Notes under the pieces: generated by a model | Database searches by the model: none | What the model was told of the DNA's origin: nothing | Seen by the model: the letters and a program-made list of their open reading frames with translations, nothing else | Source of the DNA: Thermodesulfovibrionales bacterium | Lineage (GTDB): Bacteria; Nitrospirota; Thermodesulfovibrionia; Thermodesulfovibrionales; Dissulfurispiraceae | Direction of reading: 5' to 3' | Length of the DNA: 37,402 nucleotides | Assembly: GCA_026415695.1 (NCBI GenBank) | Contig: JAOAGP010000082.1 | Coordinates: 1 to 37,402, forward strand | In this document: positions 1 through 7,720 of the stretch, piece after piece | Position numbering within the stretch: position 1 is the stretch's first letter | Layout: each line of letters opens with the position of its first letter | Made by a program: the position numbers and the translations under genes

Positions 1-693
1 TTTCTCTATGCCAATGTCAGCAACTACCTTAAGACCCTTCATCACCTCAACCTCTGTGGCAGCTGAAACCTTCCATATATCCTTTCGCTCATCTATCTTA
101 TTGTCATTGTATGTGTATCCTAAATTTAAGTGAAAGGCACACGACTGAATTTCCTTAGTTGCAATGAAAAGAAGACCATAAGTTGCCTTGCCAACCCCCA
201 AGCCCTTTTTATCATCCCCAACAGGCAGTGTAATAGAAGGCTTTATTGCAAGGCTTAAACCATTGTCTGATTTATAAAACCTCCATTTTGTCTCAATTGT
301 AAAATCTGATAGCCCCTTTTCATCATAGGTAGTAATTCCATCCACTTTAACCCTTCCCCATTGGTATGGAATAGTTAGAGCCACATCAATGTCATCTATC
401 AAACCATATGGAAACACAAGGGAAAACTCACCAGCCTTTGTCTTTATCTCGCTACCATTATCAGATCTTTTATCAAAGATAAATTTGCTGTGAGCCTCAA
501 TATCAAACCTACCCTTGCCCATCGTGCCAGCATCATCTGTAGTAAGCGGATGACCTGCATAGACATGGTTAGTAACAAGCAAAAAAGCCAATACTAAAAA
601 CAAAGTAGGAAGAAAAGATTTCGTTAGAAAATCACCTAAACAACTCATTATAGCAGTAATCCTCCCAATACCCCTATAGTTTTTATTCAACAT
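1..693 (-). CDS. Outer-membrane transporter-like protein (MetA-pathway/phenol degradation type), partial
   Basis: This reading frame is open from an ATG at 691-693 to the left edge, so the C-terminus is missing; 231 codons are visible. A GGAGG site lies just upstream of this ATG and fixes the start; a second ATG at 646-648 is less likely. After a basic leader there is a hydrophobic stretch (FLPTLFLVLAFLLV) and an Ala-containing cleavage region (NHVYAG), consistent with a signal peptide. The mature part opens with HPLTTDDAGTMGKGRFDIE and continues with alternating hydrophobic and polar strands containing phrases such as FPYGLIDDIDVALTIPYQW and SDFTIETKWRFY. This resembles the outer-membrane beta-barrel family annotated as transporter/phenol_MetA_deg. 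Substrate is unknown. The family call rests on pattern recognition of the N-terminal half only. Confidence 0.7.
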   Translation of the reverse strand, partial: MLNKNYRGIGRITAIMSCLGDFLTKSFLPTLFLVLAFLLVTNHVYAGHPLTTDDAGTMGKGRFDIEAHSKFIFDKRSDNGSEIKTKAGEFSLVFPYGLIDDIDVALTIPYQWGRVKVDGITTYDEKGLSDFTIETKWRFYKSDNGLSLAIKPSITLPVGDDKKGLGVGKATYGLLFIATKEIQSCAFHLNLGYTYNDNKIDERKDIWKVSAATEVEVMKGLKVVADIGIEK

Positions 694-786
694 CCCCCAA
701 CCTCCTTTTACTACCATGTGATTTCTAATGATAATAAGGCTCTTGCGATAATTGATACTGTATAATTGTCAATAAAAAAAAGTTCA

Positions 787-1263
787 TCAGGTAGTTTTTC
801 CCTTAAACCTTTTAAGGTTAAGTATCACAGCATGCTCATCACAATCAGGGAATTTAGGGCATCTCAAACAGTCACCCCAAATCTTCTGTGGCAGTTTTCT
901 TTTAGATATATCCTTAAACCCAATCTTCTTAAAAAACTCCCTTTGATATGTAAGGGCAAATACCCTCTTTATCCCCAAATCATGAGCCTCTTTAAGACAT
1001 GCCTTTACAAGTTTGCTACCTATGCCTTTACCTTGAAATCCATCTTTAACTGCAAGAGATCTTATCTCTGCAAGGTCCTCCCAGAGAATACGCAATGCAC
1101 ATGTGCCAATAACAACACCTTCTTCATCAGCCACAAAAAAATCCCTTATACTTTCATACAGATCATTAAGGGCACGGGGTAACATCTCCTCTTTTCTTGC
1201 ATACTCATTAATCAATACCTGTATTGATTTTACATCATTTATCTTTGCCTTTCTTATTCTCAA
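787..1263 (-). CDS. argA: GNAT N-acetyltransferase, ArgA-like (N-acetylglutamate synthase)
   Basis: This 158-residue GNAT protein has the acetyl-CoA loop in EIRSLAVKDGFQGKGIGSKL (V-x-x-x-x-Q-G-x-G-x-G/K pattern) and the late motif FFKKIGFKDI. The Cys-rich tail (IWGDCLRCPKFPDCDE) is typical of the stand-alone ArgA-type acetyltransferases that make N-acetylglutamate from glutamate and acetyl-CoA, the first step of arginine synthesis. The start is TTG, since no in-frame ATG precedes the conserved N-terminus, and a GGGAGGG site lies about 11 nt upstream. The gene overlaps the end of the oxidoreductase gamma subunit by 29 bp, so the two are co-transcribed. argC and argJ lie elsewhere in the window. 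ArgJ of the bifunctional type would also supply this activity, so this enzyme may be anaplerotic. GNAT is certain, the substrate is probable. Confidence 0.75.
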   Translation of the reverse strand: MRIRKAKINDVKSIQVLINEYARKEEMLPRALNDLYESIRDFFVADEEGVVIGTCALRILWEDLAEIRSLAVKDGFQGKGIGSKLVKACLKEAHDLGIKRVFALTYQREFFKKIGFKDISKRKLPQKIWGDCLRCPKFPDCDEHAVILNLKRFKGKTT

Positions 1264-1792
1264 GGATATTGTAACCCTCCCTTAGCAATTTTTTATTGGT
1301 TTTTATAGACTCCTCTCTATGAGAAGGGGTTGTTTTTGATAGGGCTTTGAATATCTCTTCCTCTACAAACAAACCAGTAAACGAACACAATACCCCCAAT
1401 AATACCATATTAGCACCAAGTTTACTGTTATGTGTGATGGCTATGTCAGATGCCTTAATCGGTATAAGTTTGACATCATCTACTTGTCCTTGTTTTTTGA
1501 TAATTGATTCATCGTATATGATTATTCCATCCTTTCGCAGTTTGTCTTTAAACTTTTCTAATCCCCATTGATTCAAGGCAATAAGTATATCTATCTTGTC
1601 TGTTACTGGAGAGCCTATCAAATCATCTGATATTATCACTGTGCATTTAGAAGTCCCCCCAATCTTTTCTACACCATAAGATGGAAATAGGGTTACATTC
1701 ATCCCCTTGTTCATCGCAGCACAAGCCAATACCTCTCCCATAAATATCACTCCCTGACCTCCAGCCCCTGCTATGACTATTGCCCTTTCCAT
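1235..1792 (-). CDS. korC: 2-oxoacid:ferredoxin oxidoreductase, gamma subunit
   Basis: This is a 185-residue catalytic gamma subunit of the 2-oxoacid:acceptor oxidoreductase family. It begins with the Gly-rich segment IVIAGAGGQGVIFMGEVLA and has the family block FPSYGVEKIGGTSKCTVIISD, followed by DILIALNQWGLEKF. Such subunits work with a TPP-binding beta subunit and an alpha subunit to oxidise a 2-oxoacid to acyl-CoA plus CO2 with reduction of ferredoxin, or the reverse in anaerobic CO2 fixation. The ATG at 1790-1792 lies inside the end of the beta-subunit gene (16-bp overlap), indicating translational coupling. The substrate (2-oxoglutarate or branched-chain 2-oxoacids) cannot be decided from the sequence. 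Confidence 0.85.
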   Translation of the reverse strand: MERAIVIAGAGGQGVIFMGEVLACAAMNKGMNVTLFPSYGVEKIGGTSKCTVIISDDLIGSPVTDKIDILIALNQWGLEKFKDKLRKDGIIIYDESIIKKQGQVDDVKLIPIKASDIAITHNSKLGANMVLLGVLCSFTGLFVEEEIFKALSKTTPSHREESIKTNKKLLREGYNILENKKGKDK

Positions 1793-2523
1793 ATGTCCTT
1801 TATTACACCTAATTGAAAGGTTTTAGTCATTACTGTCTGTATCCATTTAAGAGAGTCAACGGGACTTAAATACCAATCAGTCGGACATGGTGAAAGTATC
1901 TCCACAAAGCAAAAGCCCTTGTTTTGTATTTGGTAATTAAAAGCCTTTTCAATGAGTCTTGAGGTTGTCCTTATATTCTTTACCGAATCAACAGATGTCC
2001 TTGCCACAAATGATGAACCGTCAATCTGCGAGATAATCTCAGCCATCTTAAGTGGCGAGCCAGAATCCTCCTTCTTTCTGCCAAGTATAGTTGTCTTTGT
2101 CTTTTGCCCTAATAATGTTGTTGGTGCCATTTGTCCACCTGTCATGCCATAAGTGGCATTGTTGATAAAAAAGACAGATATGTTTTCCCCCCTTGCTGAT
2201 GCATGAATTATCTCAGATGTCCCAATCGCTGCAAGATCACCATCTCCCTGATAAGAGAAAACAACCTTTTCCGGCAAAACCCTTTTTATAGCAGTTGCAA
2301 CTGCTGGTGGTCTGCCGTGAGCAACCTCAATCATATCAAAATCAAAATAGTCATATGCAAAAACAGCACATCCAACCGGTGCAATGCCAATAACATCGTT
2401 TTTTATCTTTAGATTGTCAACACATTCTGCAATGAGCCTGTGGACTATGCTATGACCGCAACCAGGACAATAATGAAACGGTTTGTTTTTTAGTGATTTA
2501 GGTCTGGAGAAAACCTCTTTCAT
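1777..2523 (-). CDS. korB: 2-oxoacid:ferredoxin oxidoreductase, beta subunit (TPP-binding)
   Basis: The protein has 248 residues. The N-terminal HYCPGCGHS (Cys19, Cys22) is the family signature. The thiamine-diphosphate/Mg motif runs from QGDGDLAAIGTSE to FFINNATYGMTGGQ, followed by the TTLLGQKTKTT loop and the SPCPTDWYLSP block common to 2-oxoglutarate and 2-oxoisovalerate oxidoreductases. It is the first gene of the minus-strand operon korB-korC-argA-like. No alpha subunit or ferredoxin-like delta subunit lies upstream; the next gene is divergent. There is no Shine-Dalgarno before the ATG at 2521-2523. A possible -10 (TATGAT on the minus strand) lies only about 9 nt upstream. Confidence 0.88.
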   Translation of the reverse strand: MKEVFSRPKSLKNKPFHYCPGCGHSIVHRLIAECVDNLKIKNDVIGIAPVGCAVFAYDYFDFDMIEVAHGRPPAVATAIKRVLPEKVVFSYQGDGDLAAIGTSEIIHASARGENISVFFINNATYGMTGGQMAPTTLLGQKTKTTILGRKKEDSGSPLKMAEIISQIDGSSFVARTSVDSVKNIRTTSRLIEKAFNYQIQNKGFCFVEILSPCPTDWYLSPVDSLKWIQTVMTKTFQLGVIKDIWKGQ

Positions 2524-2532
2524 AGTTTGTAT

Positions 2533-2538
2533 ATCATA
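2533..2538 (-). promoter_or_regulatory. Possible -10 element for korBC-argA
   Basis: The minus strand reads TATGAT here, about 9 nt before the korB start codon; no convincing -35 hexamer is found at 17-18 nt. Transcription from this site would give an almost leaderless mRNA, which would fit the absence of a Shine-Dalgarno before korB. Confidence 0.3.
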
Positions 2539-2617
2539 TCAAAAAAATAATAAAATTACTAAAACAACTTCAATACGCAATTAAAATTATAAAGGTTCTA
2601 AATTGTGAAAGTAATTG

Positions 2618-2647
2618 TTGACAATCTCACTCAAATATTGTTATAAA
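2618..2647 (+). promoter_or_regulatory. Sigma70-type promoter of the tus/dsr-like operon
   Basis: A consensus TTGACA at 2618-2623 is followed after 18 nt by TATAAA at 2642-2647. The first gene begins at 2685 with a GAGGAGGA site at 2666-2673, so a leader of about 30 nt is expected. Confidence 0.6.
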
Positions 2648-2684
2648 TCAAACTTGATAAATTTAGAGGAGGATTATTGTTTTT

Positions 2685-2984
2685 ATGAAAATCATTTCCT
2701 TTTTGAGTCACTATCGTCATGGTGCTGATATCTTAGAGAGGATCAAGACAACAAAATTAGGTATTGTTTTTGTGGGTAACGGTATATATCATGTAGGTGT
2801 TAGTGAAAACGGCAAACCATCTCCGCTACTTGACAAAAAGGATGTATCATTTTATGCCCTTATAGATGATATTGAGACACGAGGTTTTAAGATTGAAGGC
2901 ATTGATAAAAGGGTAAAACCAGTATCATATGAGGATTTGGTCGATCTAATCTTCAACGAATATGAAAAGGTAATTTGGTTATAA
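2685..2984 (+). CDS. tusB: DsrH/TusB-like sulfur-relay subunit
   Basis: This 99-residue protein matches the DsrH/TusB fold by its C-terminal half: FYALIDDIETRGF, then SYEDLVDLIFNEYEKVIWL, which resembles the E. coli TusB pattern ending in a Trp-terminated strand. TusB/DsrH is one subunit of the heterohexameric TusBCD (DsrEFH) sulfurtransferase that passes persulfide sulfur between TusA and its acceptors. No cysteine is present, as I recall for E. coli TusB, so it would be a structural rather than catalytic subunit. It opens a four-gene operon, 12 bp before the next start. The GAGGAGGA ribosome site is about 11 nt before the ATG, slightly long. Confidence 0.75.
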   Translation: MKIISFLSHYRHGADILERIKTTKLGIVFVGNGIYHVGVSENGKPSPLLDKKDVSFYALIDDIETRGFKIEGIDKRVKPVSYEDLVDLIFNEYEKVIWL

Positions 2985-2996
2985 ACGGAGGTTTAT

Positions 2997-3359
2997 GTGG
3001 GCAAGTTAACTATTGGAACATTTGCATCATTGGTTGGCTCTTATGCGATGGACTTTGCTGTAAAACTATCAGAAGCCGCTATAAATAAGGGACACGAGGT
3101 TGATCTCTGGTTATCAGGCAACGCAACCATGTTATCAAAAAAGGGACAAAAATCCTTTCAGGATTACTCCTATCATCTAAAGACCATAGAGGGATTGTCC
3201 TCCACTGGTAGATTCAACATCGCTACATGTGACGCCTGTTCAGAGGCAAGGGGATATCATAAGGATGATACTATCTCTTGTTGCAAGAGAAACACAATGG
3301 ACTGGTATCTTGCAAGTTGTTTCACAGCCGACAGAGTGTTGATGATTGGAGGGGATTAA
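2997..3359 (+). CDS. tusD: DsrE/TusD-like sulfurtransferase subunit
   Basis: This is a 120-residue DsrE-family protein. It starts at GTG 2997, preceded by GGAGG; the overlapping ATG at 2995 is in another frame and stops at once. The Rossmann-like start (KLTIGTFASLVGSYAMDFAVKLSEAA) and the end (FTADRVLMIGGD) fit DsrE. Cys78 in NIATCDACSEARGY lies at the position expected for the persulfide-carrying cysteine of TusD/DsrE. Further cysteines at 81, 95, 96 and 108 are unusual. It probably accepts sulfur from the TusA-like protein encoded two genes downstream and forms a complex with the flanking TusB- and TusC-like subunits. Confidence 0.75.
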   Translation: MGKLTIGTFASLVGSYAMDFAVKLSEAAINKGHEVDLWLSGNATMLSKKGQKSFQDYSYHLKTIEGLSSTGRFNIATCDACSEARGYHKDDTISCCKRNTMDWYLASCFTADRVLMIGGD

Positions 3360-3362
3360 ACA

Positions 3363-3773
3363 ATGAAAAAAAAGATTGCATTTGTCATAAAATCACTTCC
3401 TTACAACAGAGAGACCTCAAGGTTAGGGCTTACTCATGCGATTGCCAGCCAAAGTGTAGATGTCTATCTTGATGAAGGTGATATGATTGAACCAGTTGTA
3501 TGCTTTATAGGTGATGGTGTCTTGAATTGTCTAAAGGATCAACAATGCATGAAACATTATAACAATACAAGCATGGAAACACACATAAAAAATGCCTTGT
3601 TAGTCGATTTACAGGTGTATATCTGTAAAGAGGATATTGAGAGGTTCGGGCTAACTAAAGACGATATTGTCACAGATGCACAAGAAATTGGTGCTGATAA
3701 AATAGCAGAGATAGTGCCTTTTGATAAAATTCAAGGCATTATGGAAGAGGTTGACCATCTGCAATTTTTTTAG
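3363..3773 (+). CDS. tusC: DsrF/TusC-like sulfur-relay subunit
   Basis: The protein has 136 residues, somewhat longer than E. coli TusC (about 119). The start KKKIAFVIKSLPYNRETSRLGL matches the TusC/DsrF opening, and VVCFIGDGVLNCL matches the second strand and helix of the family. It starts 3 bp after the TusD-like stop, with GGAGGGG upstream, so the subunits are made from one mRNA. Gene order here is B-D-C-A, unlike the E. coli tusDCB order. No dsrAB, dsrC or mnmA gene is in the window, so whether the system serves tRNA thiolation or dissimilatory sulfur metabolism is open. Confidence 0.72.
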   Translation: MKKKIAFVIKSLPYNRETSRLGLTHAIASQSVDVYLDEGDMIEPVVCFIGDGVLNCLKDQQCMKHYNNTSMETHIKNALLVDLQVYICKEDIERFGLTKDDIVTDAQEIGADKIAEIVPFDKIQGIMEEVDHLQFF

Positions 3774-3803
3774 AATTCAAACTTATAACAGGAGGGTATT
3801 GAC

Positions 3804-4055
3804 ATGTCAGACTTAAAGTCTCAAACACCAACAGAGGTATTGGATGTTCTTGGTAGGGTTTGTCCATATCCATTGGTTTTAACCAAGAAGCAACTTGAGA
3901 AGATGCCATCTGGAAGTATCCTCAAGATACTATGTGATGCACCGGCATCCGCTGAGGATTCAATCCCAAGATACGCAGAGAAACAAGGATATGAATTTGA
4001 CTCTGTAAAGGTAGAAGAAAAAGGGATTTGGGAACTCTACATCAAGAAAAAATAG
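3804..4055 (+). CDS. tusA: TusA/SirA family sulfur-carrier protein
   Basis: This 83-residue protein has the diagnostic Cys-Pro-x-Pro motif in GRVCPYPLVLTKKQL (Cys20) and the TusA body (MPSGSILKILCDAPASAEDSIPRYAEKQGYEF). TusA carries a persulfide on this cysteine and hands it to a TusBCD/DsrEFH partner, whose subunits are encoded just upstream. A clear GGAGG precedes the ATG. It is the last gene of the operon, followed after about 150 bp by a hairpin terminator. It ends with TAG, which shows that this organism uses TAG as a normal stop. Confidence 0.9.
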   Translation: MSDLKSQTPTEVLDVLGRVCPYPLVLTKKQLEKMPSGSILKILCDAPASAEDSIPRYAEKQGYEFDSVKVEEKGIWELYIKKK

Positions 4056-4143
4056 TAATAATAAAAAATTTGGAGTCCCTTTTTGGCTTAAAAGGTATCA
4101 CATTGTTATTTGCAAAAAATCAGACTAAAAGGTCAAGGACAGG

Positions 4144-4189
4144 GTTTAGCATAGTAAAATATAACAAGACATAGTTTTTTGTGCTAAAC
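4144..4189 (+). repeat. Inverted repeat in the 3' region of the tus operon
   Basis: GTTTAGCA at 4144-4151 pairs perfectly with TGCTAAAC at 4182-4189 across a 30-nt AT-rich loop. It lies between tusA and the terminator. Function is unknown; it may fold in the 3' untranslated RNA. Confidence 0.4.
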
Positions 4190-4208
4190 AATAAAATGGC
4201 TCTAAAAT

Positions 4209-4233
4209 GGGGATTATAAAAATCCCCTTTTTT
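4209..4233 (+). terminator. Rho-independent terminator after tusA
   Basis: GGGGATT (4209-4215) pairs with AATCCCC (4221-4227) over a 5-nt loop and is followed by a T run. It closes the sulfur-relay operon and lies only about 19 nt before the next start codon. Confidence 0.8.
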
Positions 4234-4251
4234 ATTCCTTTATCCTAAAAA

Positions 4252-5739
4252 ATGGTTCAACAAAAGATATTGATAAGAGGAGTAAACTGGGTTGGCGATG
4301 CTGTGATGACCCTCCCTTCCATTGAAGCTATAAAGGTTGGACACCCTCAATCTGAGGTTTCATTATTGGTAAAGCCATCCGTAATCCCCATCTTTCAAAA
4401 ACAACCATATATAGACAATATCATCCCTTATTCTGATTCCGATAAGGGAATCATCGGGAAGACAAGGCTACTTTGGAACCTTAAAAAGATGTGTTTTGAC
4501 AAGGCATATCTCTTACAAAATGCATTTGATGCGGGTTTGATATCATTTTTTTCAGGCATTAAGGAAAGAATAGGATATGACCGAGACAACAGAGGCTGGC
4601 TTCTTACCAAAAAAATACCTTATGAAAAACAGGATAGAAAGATACATCATATTGATTATTTTTTGAACATCCCGGTATTTGACAGTATCCATCCTCAAAA
4701 CAAAGAACTCTGGATATTCCTTGATATACAAGAAAGACTGCAGGCAAGACAAAGTCTCTCTAACCTCAACAGACCTATTTTAGGCATCTGTGGGAGTGCA
4801 GCATTTGGAAGGACAAAGATGTGGTTAGCAGATAGATTTGCCGAGGTTGCAAATTGGTTTTGTCAGAAAACCGGTGGCTCTGTGGTGTTATTTAGTAATG
4901 ATGCAGAAGATATGAACATATACGAAATTCAAAGACGGTTAGTAGGGCAATACATCAGTCTTGCAGGAAAAACAACTTTAAGAGAATTCATATCACTTGT
5001 CTCTGAATGTGATATCATCCTAACAAACGACTCAGGACCACTACACATTGCAAAGGCAGTTATGACACCCACAATAGGTATCTTTACATCAACAGACCCG
5101 AGACTTACAGGTTACAACGAAAAAGGTTTCAAATCAATAAGGTCTCCCCTTTCTTGTAGTCCTTGCTTTAAGAAGAGATGCCCTCAAGAAGATATGAGAT
5201 GTGTCTCAAGCATATCATCTGATGAGGTGTTTTTTGAGTTAATCAAGCTAAAACCAAGGCACAAAGCTGTATTCTTTGACAGGGATGGCACCCTCTGTGA
5301 AGATGCTCATTATCTAAGCAAATGGGATGATTTTAAACCATATAACTTGTCTGATTTACAAAAACTCAAGGATGCAGGATACCTACTAATCGGCATTACA
5401 AATCAGTCAGGAATTTCAAGAGGGATAGTTAAAGAGGATTTTGTTAAAGAGGTTAATAACTATTTCATCCAACAACATAAATTTGATGCCTTTTATTACT
5501 GTCCCCATATGCCAGATAGTTATTGTAGATGTAGAAAGCCTGAACCGGGGTTATTGCTTCAGGCAAGGCTTGACTTTGGGATTGACTTGAAACAGTCTTA
5601 CTTTGTTGGTGATAAGGTTTCAGATATCTTATCTGGAGAAAGTGTTGGTGCAAAGGGGATACTAATTGGCAAGGATGACAAAAGAGTTTGTGTTAATAAC
5701 ATCCAACAAGCTGTAAAACTGATACTACATTCACAATGA
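4252..5739 (+). CDS. Fusion of LPS heptosyltransferase (WaaF-like) and heptose-bisphosphate phosphatase (GmhB-like)
   Basis: This 495-residue protein joins two steps of inner-core heptose metabolism. Residues 1 to about 325 are a GT9 heptosyltransferase: ILIRGVNWVGDAVMTLPSIE at the start and TNDSGPLHIAKAVMTPTIGIF in the nucleotide-sugar domain. Residues from about 335 to the end are a HAD phosphatase of the GmhB type: FFDRDGTLCED (DxD nucleophile motif), ITNQSGISRG, the zinc-binding YCPHMPDSYCRCRKPEPG (C-x-H ... C-x-C) and FVGDKVSDI. The first domain transfers heptose to LPS; the second dephosphorylates D-glycero-D-manno-heptose 1,7-bisphosphate. There is no Shine-Dalgarno, and the ATG follows a terminator by about 19 nt. 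Both domains look complete, so the fusion is probably functional. Confidence 0.88.
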   Translation: MVQQKILIRGVNWVGDAVMTLPSIEAIKVGHPQSEVSLLVKPSVIPIFQKQPYIDNIIPYSDSDKGIIGKTRLLWNLKKMCFDKAYLLQNAFDAGLISFFSGIKERIGYDRDNRGWLLTKKIPYEKQDRKIHHIDYFLNIPVFDSIHPQNKELWIFLDIQERLQARQSLSNLNRPILGICGSAAFGRTKMWLADRFAEVANWFCQKTGGSVVLFSNDAEDMNIYEIQRRLVGQYISLAGKTTLREFISLVSECDIILTNDSGPLHIAKAVMTPTIGIFTSTDPRLTGYNEKGFKSIRSPLSCSPCFKKRCPQEDMRCVSSISSDEVFFELIKLKPRHKAVFFDRDGTLCEDAHYLSKWDDFKPYNLSDLQKLKDAGYLLIGITNQSGISRGIVKEDFVKEVNNYFIQQHKFDAFYYCPHMPDSYCRCRKPEPGLLLQARLDFGIDLKQSYFVGDKVSDILSGESVGAKGILIGKDDKRVCVNNIQQAVKLILHSQ

Positions 5740-5803
5740 ATATCCCAACTCCTTTGCATTTAACAATAATTGTAAACAAATCAGTGTTTAGGGAATTTTG
5801 ATA

Positions 5804-7720
5804 TCAACCTGTTTTTTTGATTTTATCTAATTGAGAATAAATATCTTTTGTAATCTCTAACATCTTGTTGTATAGTCTCTCAGCCTCATTAGTATCGCCT
5901 CTCTTATAAGCACTAACTGCCTTATTTATCAAATCATGAAACTCTTGATGACAACCACAAATTTCAGATGTCAGCCGTTTATTGTCCTTGCACCAATTAC
6001 CAAAACTACATGTCATACATTCAGGAAGGCTTGAAATATCTACATTTTTACCATCAAGATATGCCCTCACTTTTTCAATTAATTGTCTATGTTCGGTCTT
6101 TGCAACCTCAGCTGCCATTACCTTATTCTCATCGGTAATAAATGATGCAACATTACTGCGCATTGTATCTCCAGTAGCAGTTAATAAATCAACCTGATGT
6201 TTGATATCAAGCGCCATTTTTTGCATCTCTTGAGAGATATTAGAGATATTAGATATGTTTGATGATATCTCTTCGGATGCAGCTGATTGCTGCTGTATTG
6301 CGGCAGCAATATGATTGATCTCATCAGCGGTTTTAGTAACTGCTTGCATTATCTTTTGCAGTGCTTCATCTAATTGATTTATATAATCTACCGATGTAAT
6401 CACATCATTAGATGCCTTTTGCATAGAGGTGGCTGTTTGGGTAGATCTATTTTGCACAGTAGATATTTTCTCAGTAACATCTTCAGTTGCCTTTATTGTC
6501 CTTTCAGCCAATTTCCGCACCTCATCAGCTACTACAGCAAAGCCCCTACCCTGTTCTCCTGCCCTTGCAGCCTCTATTGCAGCATTTAGTGCAAGAAGGT
6601 TTGTCTGGTCAGCAATGTCTTTGATAACATCAACTATACCACTTATTTCATCAACTTTTGAGTTGAGACTTGCCACCATATTTGCTAATTCATCAGTGCT
6701 ATGGTGCACACTTTGCACGGCTGATACTGCCTTTCGAGCTAAAGCCATACTATTTTCTGCAATCTTCAAAGCCTCTGAAGATGTATGAGCTACTGAAGAT
6801 GTATTTTTTGATATATCTGTTACTGTCTGACTCATCTCCTCAGATGATGTAGCTATATGATATGCTTGTGTAGTCTGTTTTTGCGCATCTGATGCAGCCT
6901 TATCAGCATCTGCTTTAAGTTTTTCAGATGCATGAGACATAGCCCCTGCCGAATCAATTATCTGATTTATGGCATTACTAAAAGCATTAGCCATTTCATT
7001 GATGTTTGATGCTACCTCACCAAATTCATTTTTGCTATGATAACTTATCCTATTTCTTAGATCACCTTTGCCTATCTTTTTGGTTACCAAGTTGATTTCA
7101 TTAAGAGGAGGGATAATATCTTTCCTCATACTAAAGATAAAACCAATTGCCAATAAAAAACCAGTAATTGAGATAATACCAATCGCAATAACTATCCTTT
7201 TGACAAGACTATATATGTGATTTTCCTCTTTAGTCTTTTCTTCATTTAGCAGCTCGTTAATTTTTATGAGTTCTTTTATAACAGGGGTAAAAGTTCCCCT
7301 TATTTCTGAATCCACATCCATGATGTCATTTGTTTTTAGTCTCAATGCCTTCATTTCATTATATGAGTCTTCAAATACCTTAAGTTTATGAAAAGCTTGC
7401 TGAAGGGTGTTTTTTACTGCCTCATTAGTGGTGTGTTGATTAATGTAATTGAGATTTTCATAGACCAAAGCAATATCTTTTTTGAAAAGATTATCAGATG
7501 TCTCATCTGCTCTTATTAAAAAATTCTTAAAGTTTCTACTTGCATCACCAAAATAACCATATGCCTTCATAGCCCTTATGTTTTGTTCGCTTGCACCGTG
7601 AATGATCTCTTGGTAGAGATTAGAGATGTGAATGCTTGAGTAAACTGCAATCACACCACAGACCAATACTATCAAGGCAATCACCCCAAAACCAATACTT
7701 AATTTCTTAGAAATAGTCAT
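5804..7720 (-). CDS. Methyl-accepting chemotaxis protein with C-terminal CZB zinc-binding domain
   Basis: The start is the ATG at 7718-7720 (MTISKK...), which has GGAGGGA just upstream; an upstream in-frame start adds six residues without a site. The 638-residue product has a transmembrane helix at about 7-29, an extracytoplasmic helical sensor domain, a second helix near 180-205 ([18 protein letters not shown]), HAMP, and a methyl-accepting domain with the conserved hairpin tip [20 protein letters not shown]. The last 100 residues form a chemoreceptor zinc-binding domain: an early His (HRQLIEKV), CSFGNWCKD, and CHQEFHDL, giving the His-Cys-His-His pattern. CZB domains have been linked to zinc or hypochlorite sensing. 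No che genes are nearby, so it acts with proteins encoded elsewhere. Confidence 0.9.
   Translation of the reverse strand: MTISKKLSIGFGVIALIVLVCGVIAVYSSIHISNLYQEIIHGASEQNIRAMKAYGYFGDASRNFKNFLIRADETSDNLFKKDIALVYENLNYINQHTTNEAVKNTLQQAFHKLKVFEDSYNEMKALRLKTNDIMDVDSEIRGTFTPVIKELIKINELLNEEKTKEENHIYSLVKRIVIAIGIISITGFLLAIGFIFSMRKDIIPPLNEINLVTKKIGKGDLRNRISYHSKNEFGEVASNINEMANAFSNAINQIIDSAGAMSHASEKLKADADKAASDAQKQTTQAYHIATSSEEMSQTVTDISKNTSSVAHTSSEALKIAENSMALARKAVSAVQSVHHSTDELANMVASLNSKVDEISGIVDVIKDIADQTNLLALNAAIEAARAGEQGRGFAVVADEVRKLAERTIKATEDVTEKISTVQNRSTQTATSMQKASNDVITSVDYINQLDEALQKIMQAVTKTADEINHIAAAIQQQSAASEEISSNISNISNISQEMQKMALDIKHQVDLLTATGDTMRSNVASFITDENKVMAAEVAKTEHRQLIEKVRAYLDGKNVDISSLPECMTCSFGNWCKDNKRLTSEICGCHQEFHDLINKAVSAYKRGDTNEAERLYNKMLEITKDIYSQLDKIKKTG

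Noticed and set aside
770-786. TATAAT-like site on the plus strand near 765-775
   Set aside because: It would drive no plus-strand gene; the spacing and lack of a -35 make it a chance match.
766-1182. Plus-strand open frame of 138 codons opposite the acetyltransferase
   Set aside because: No family resemblance, no ribosome site and fully antisense to a well supported GNAT gene.
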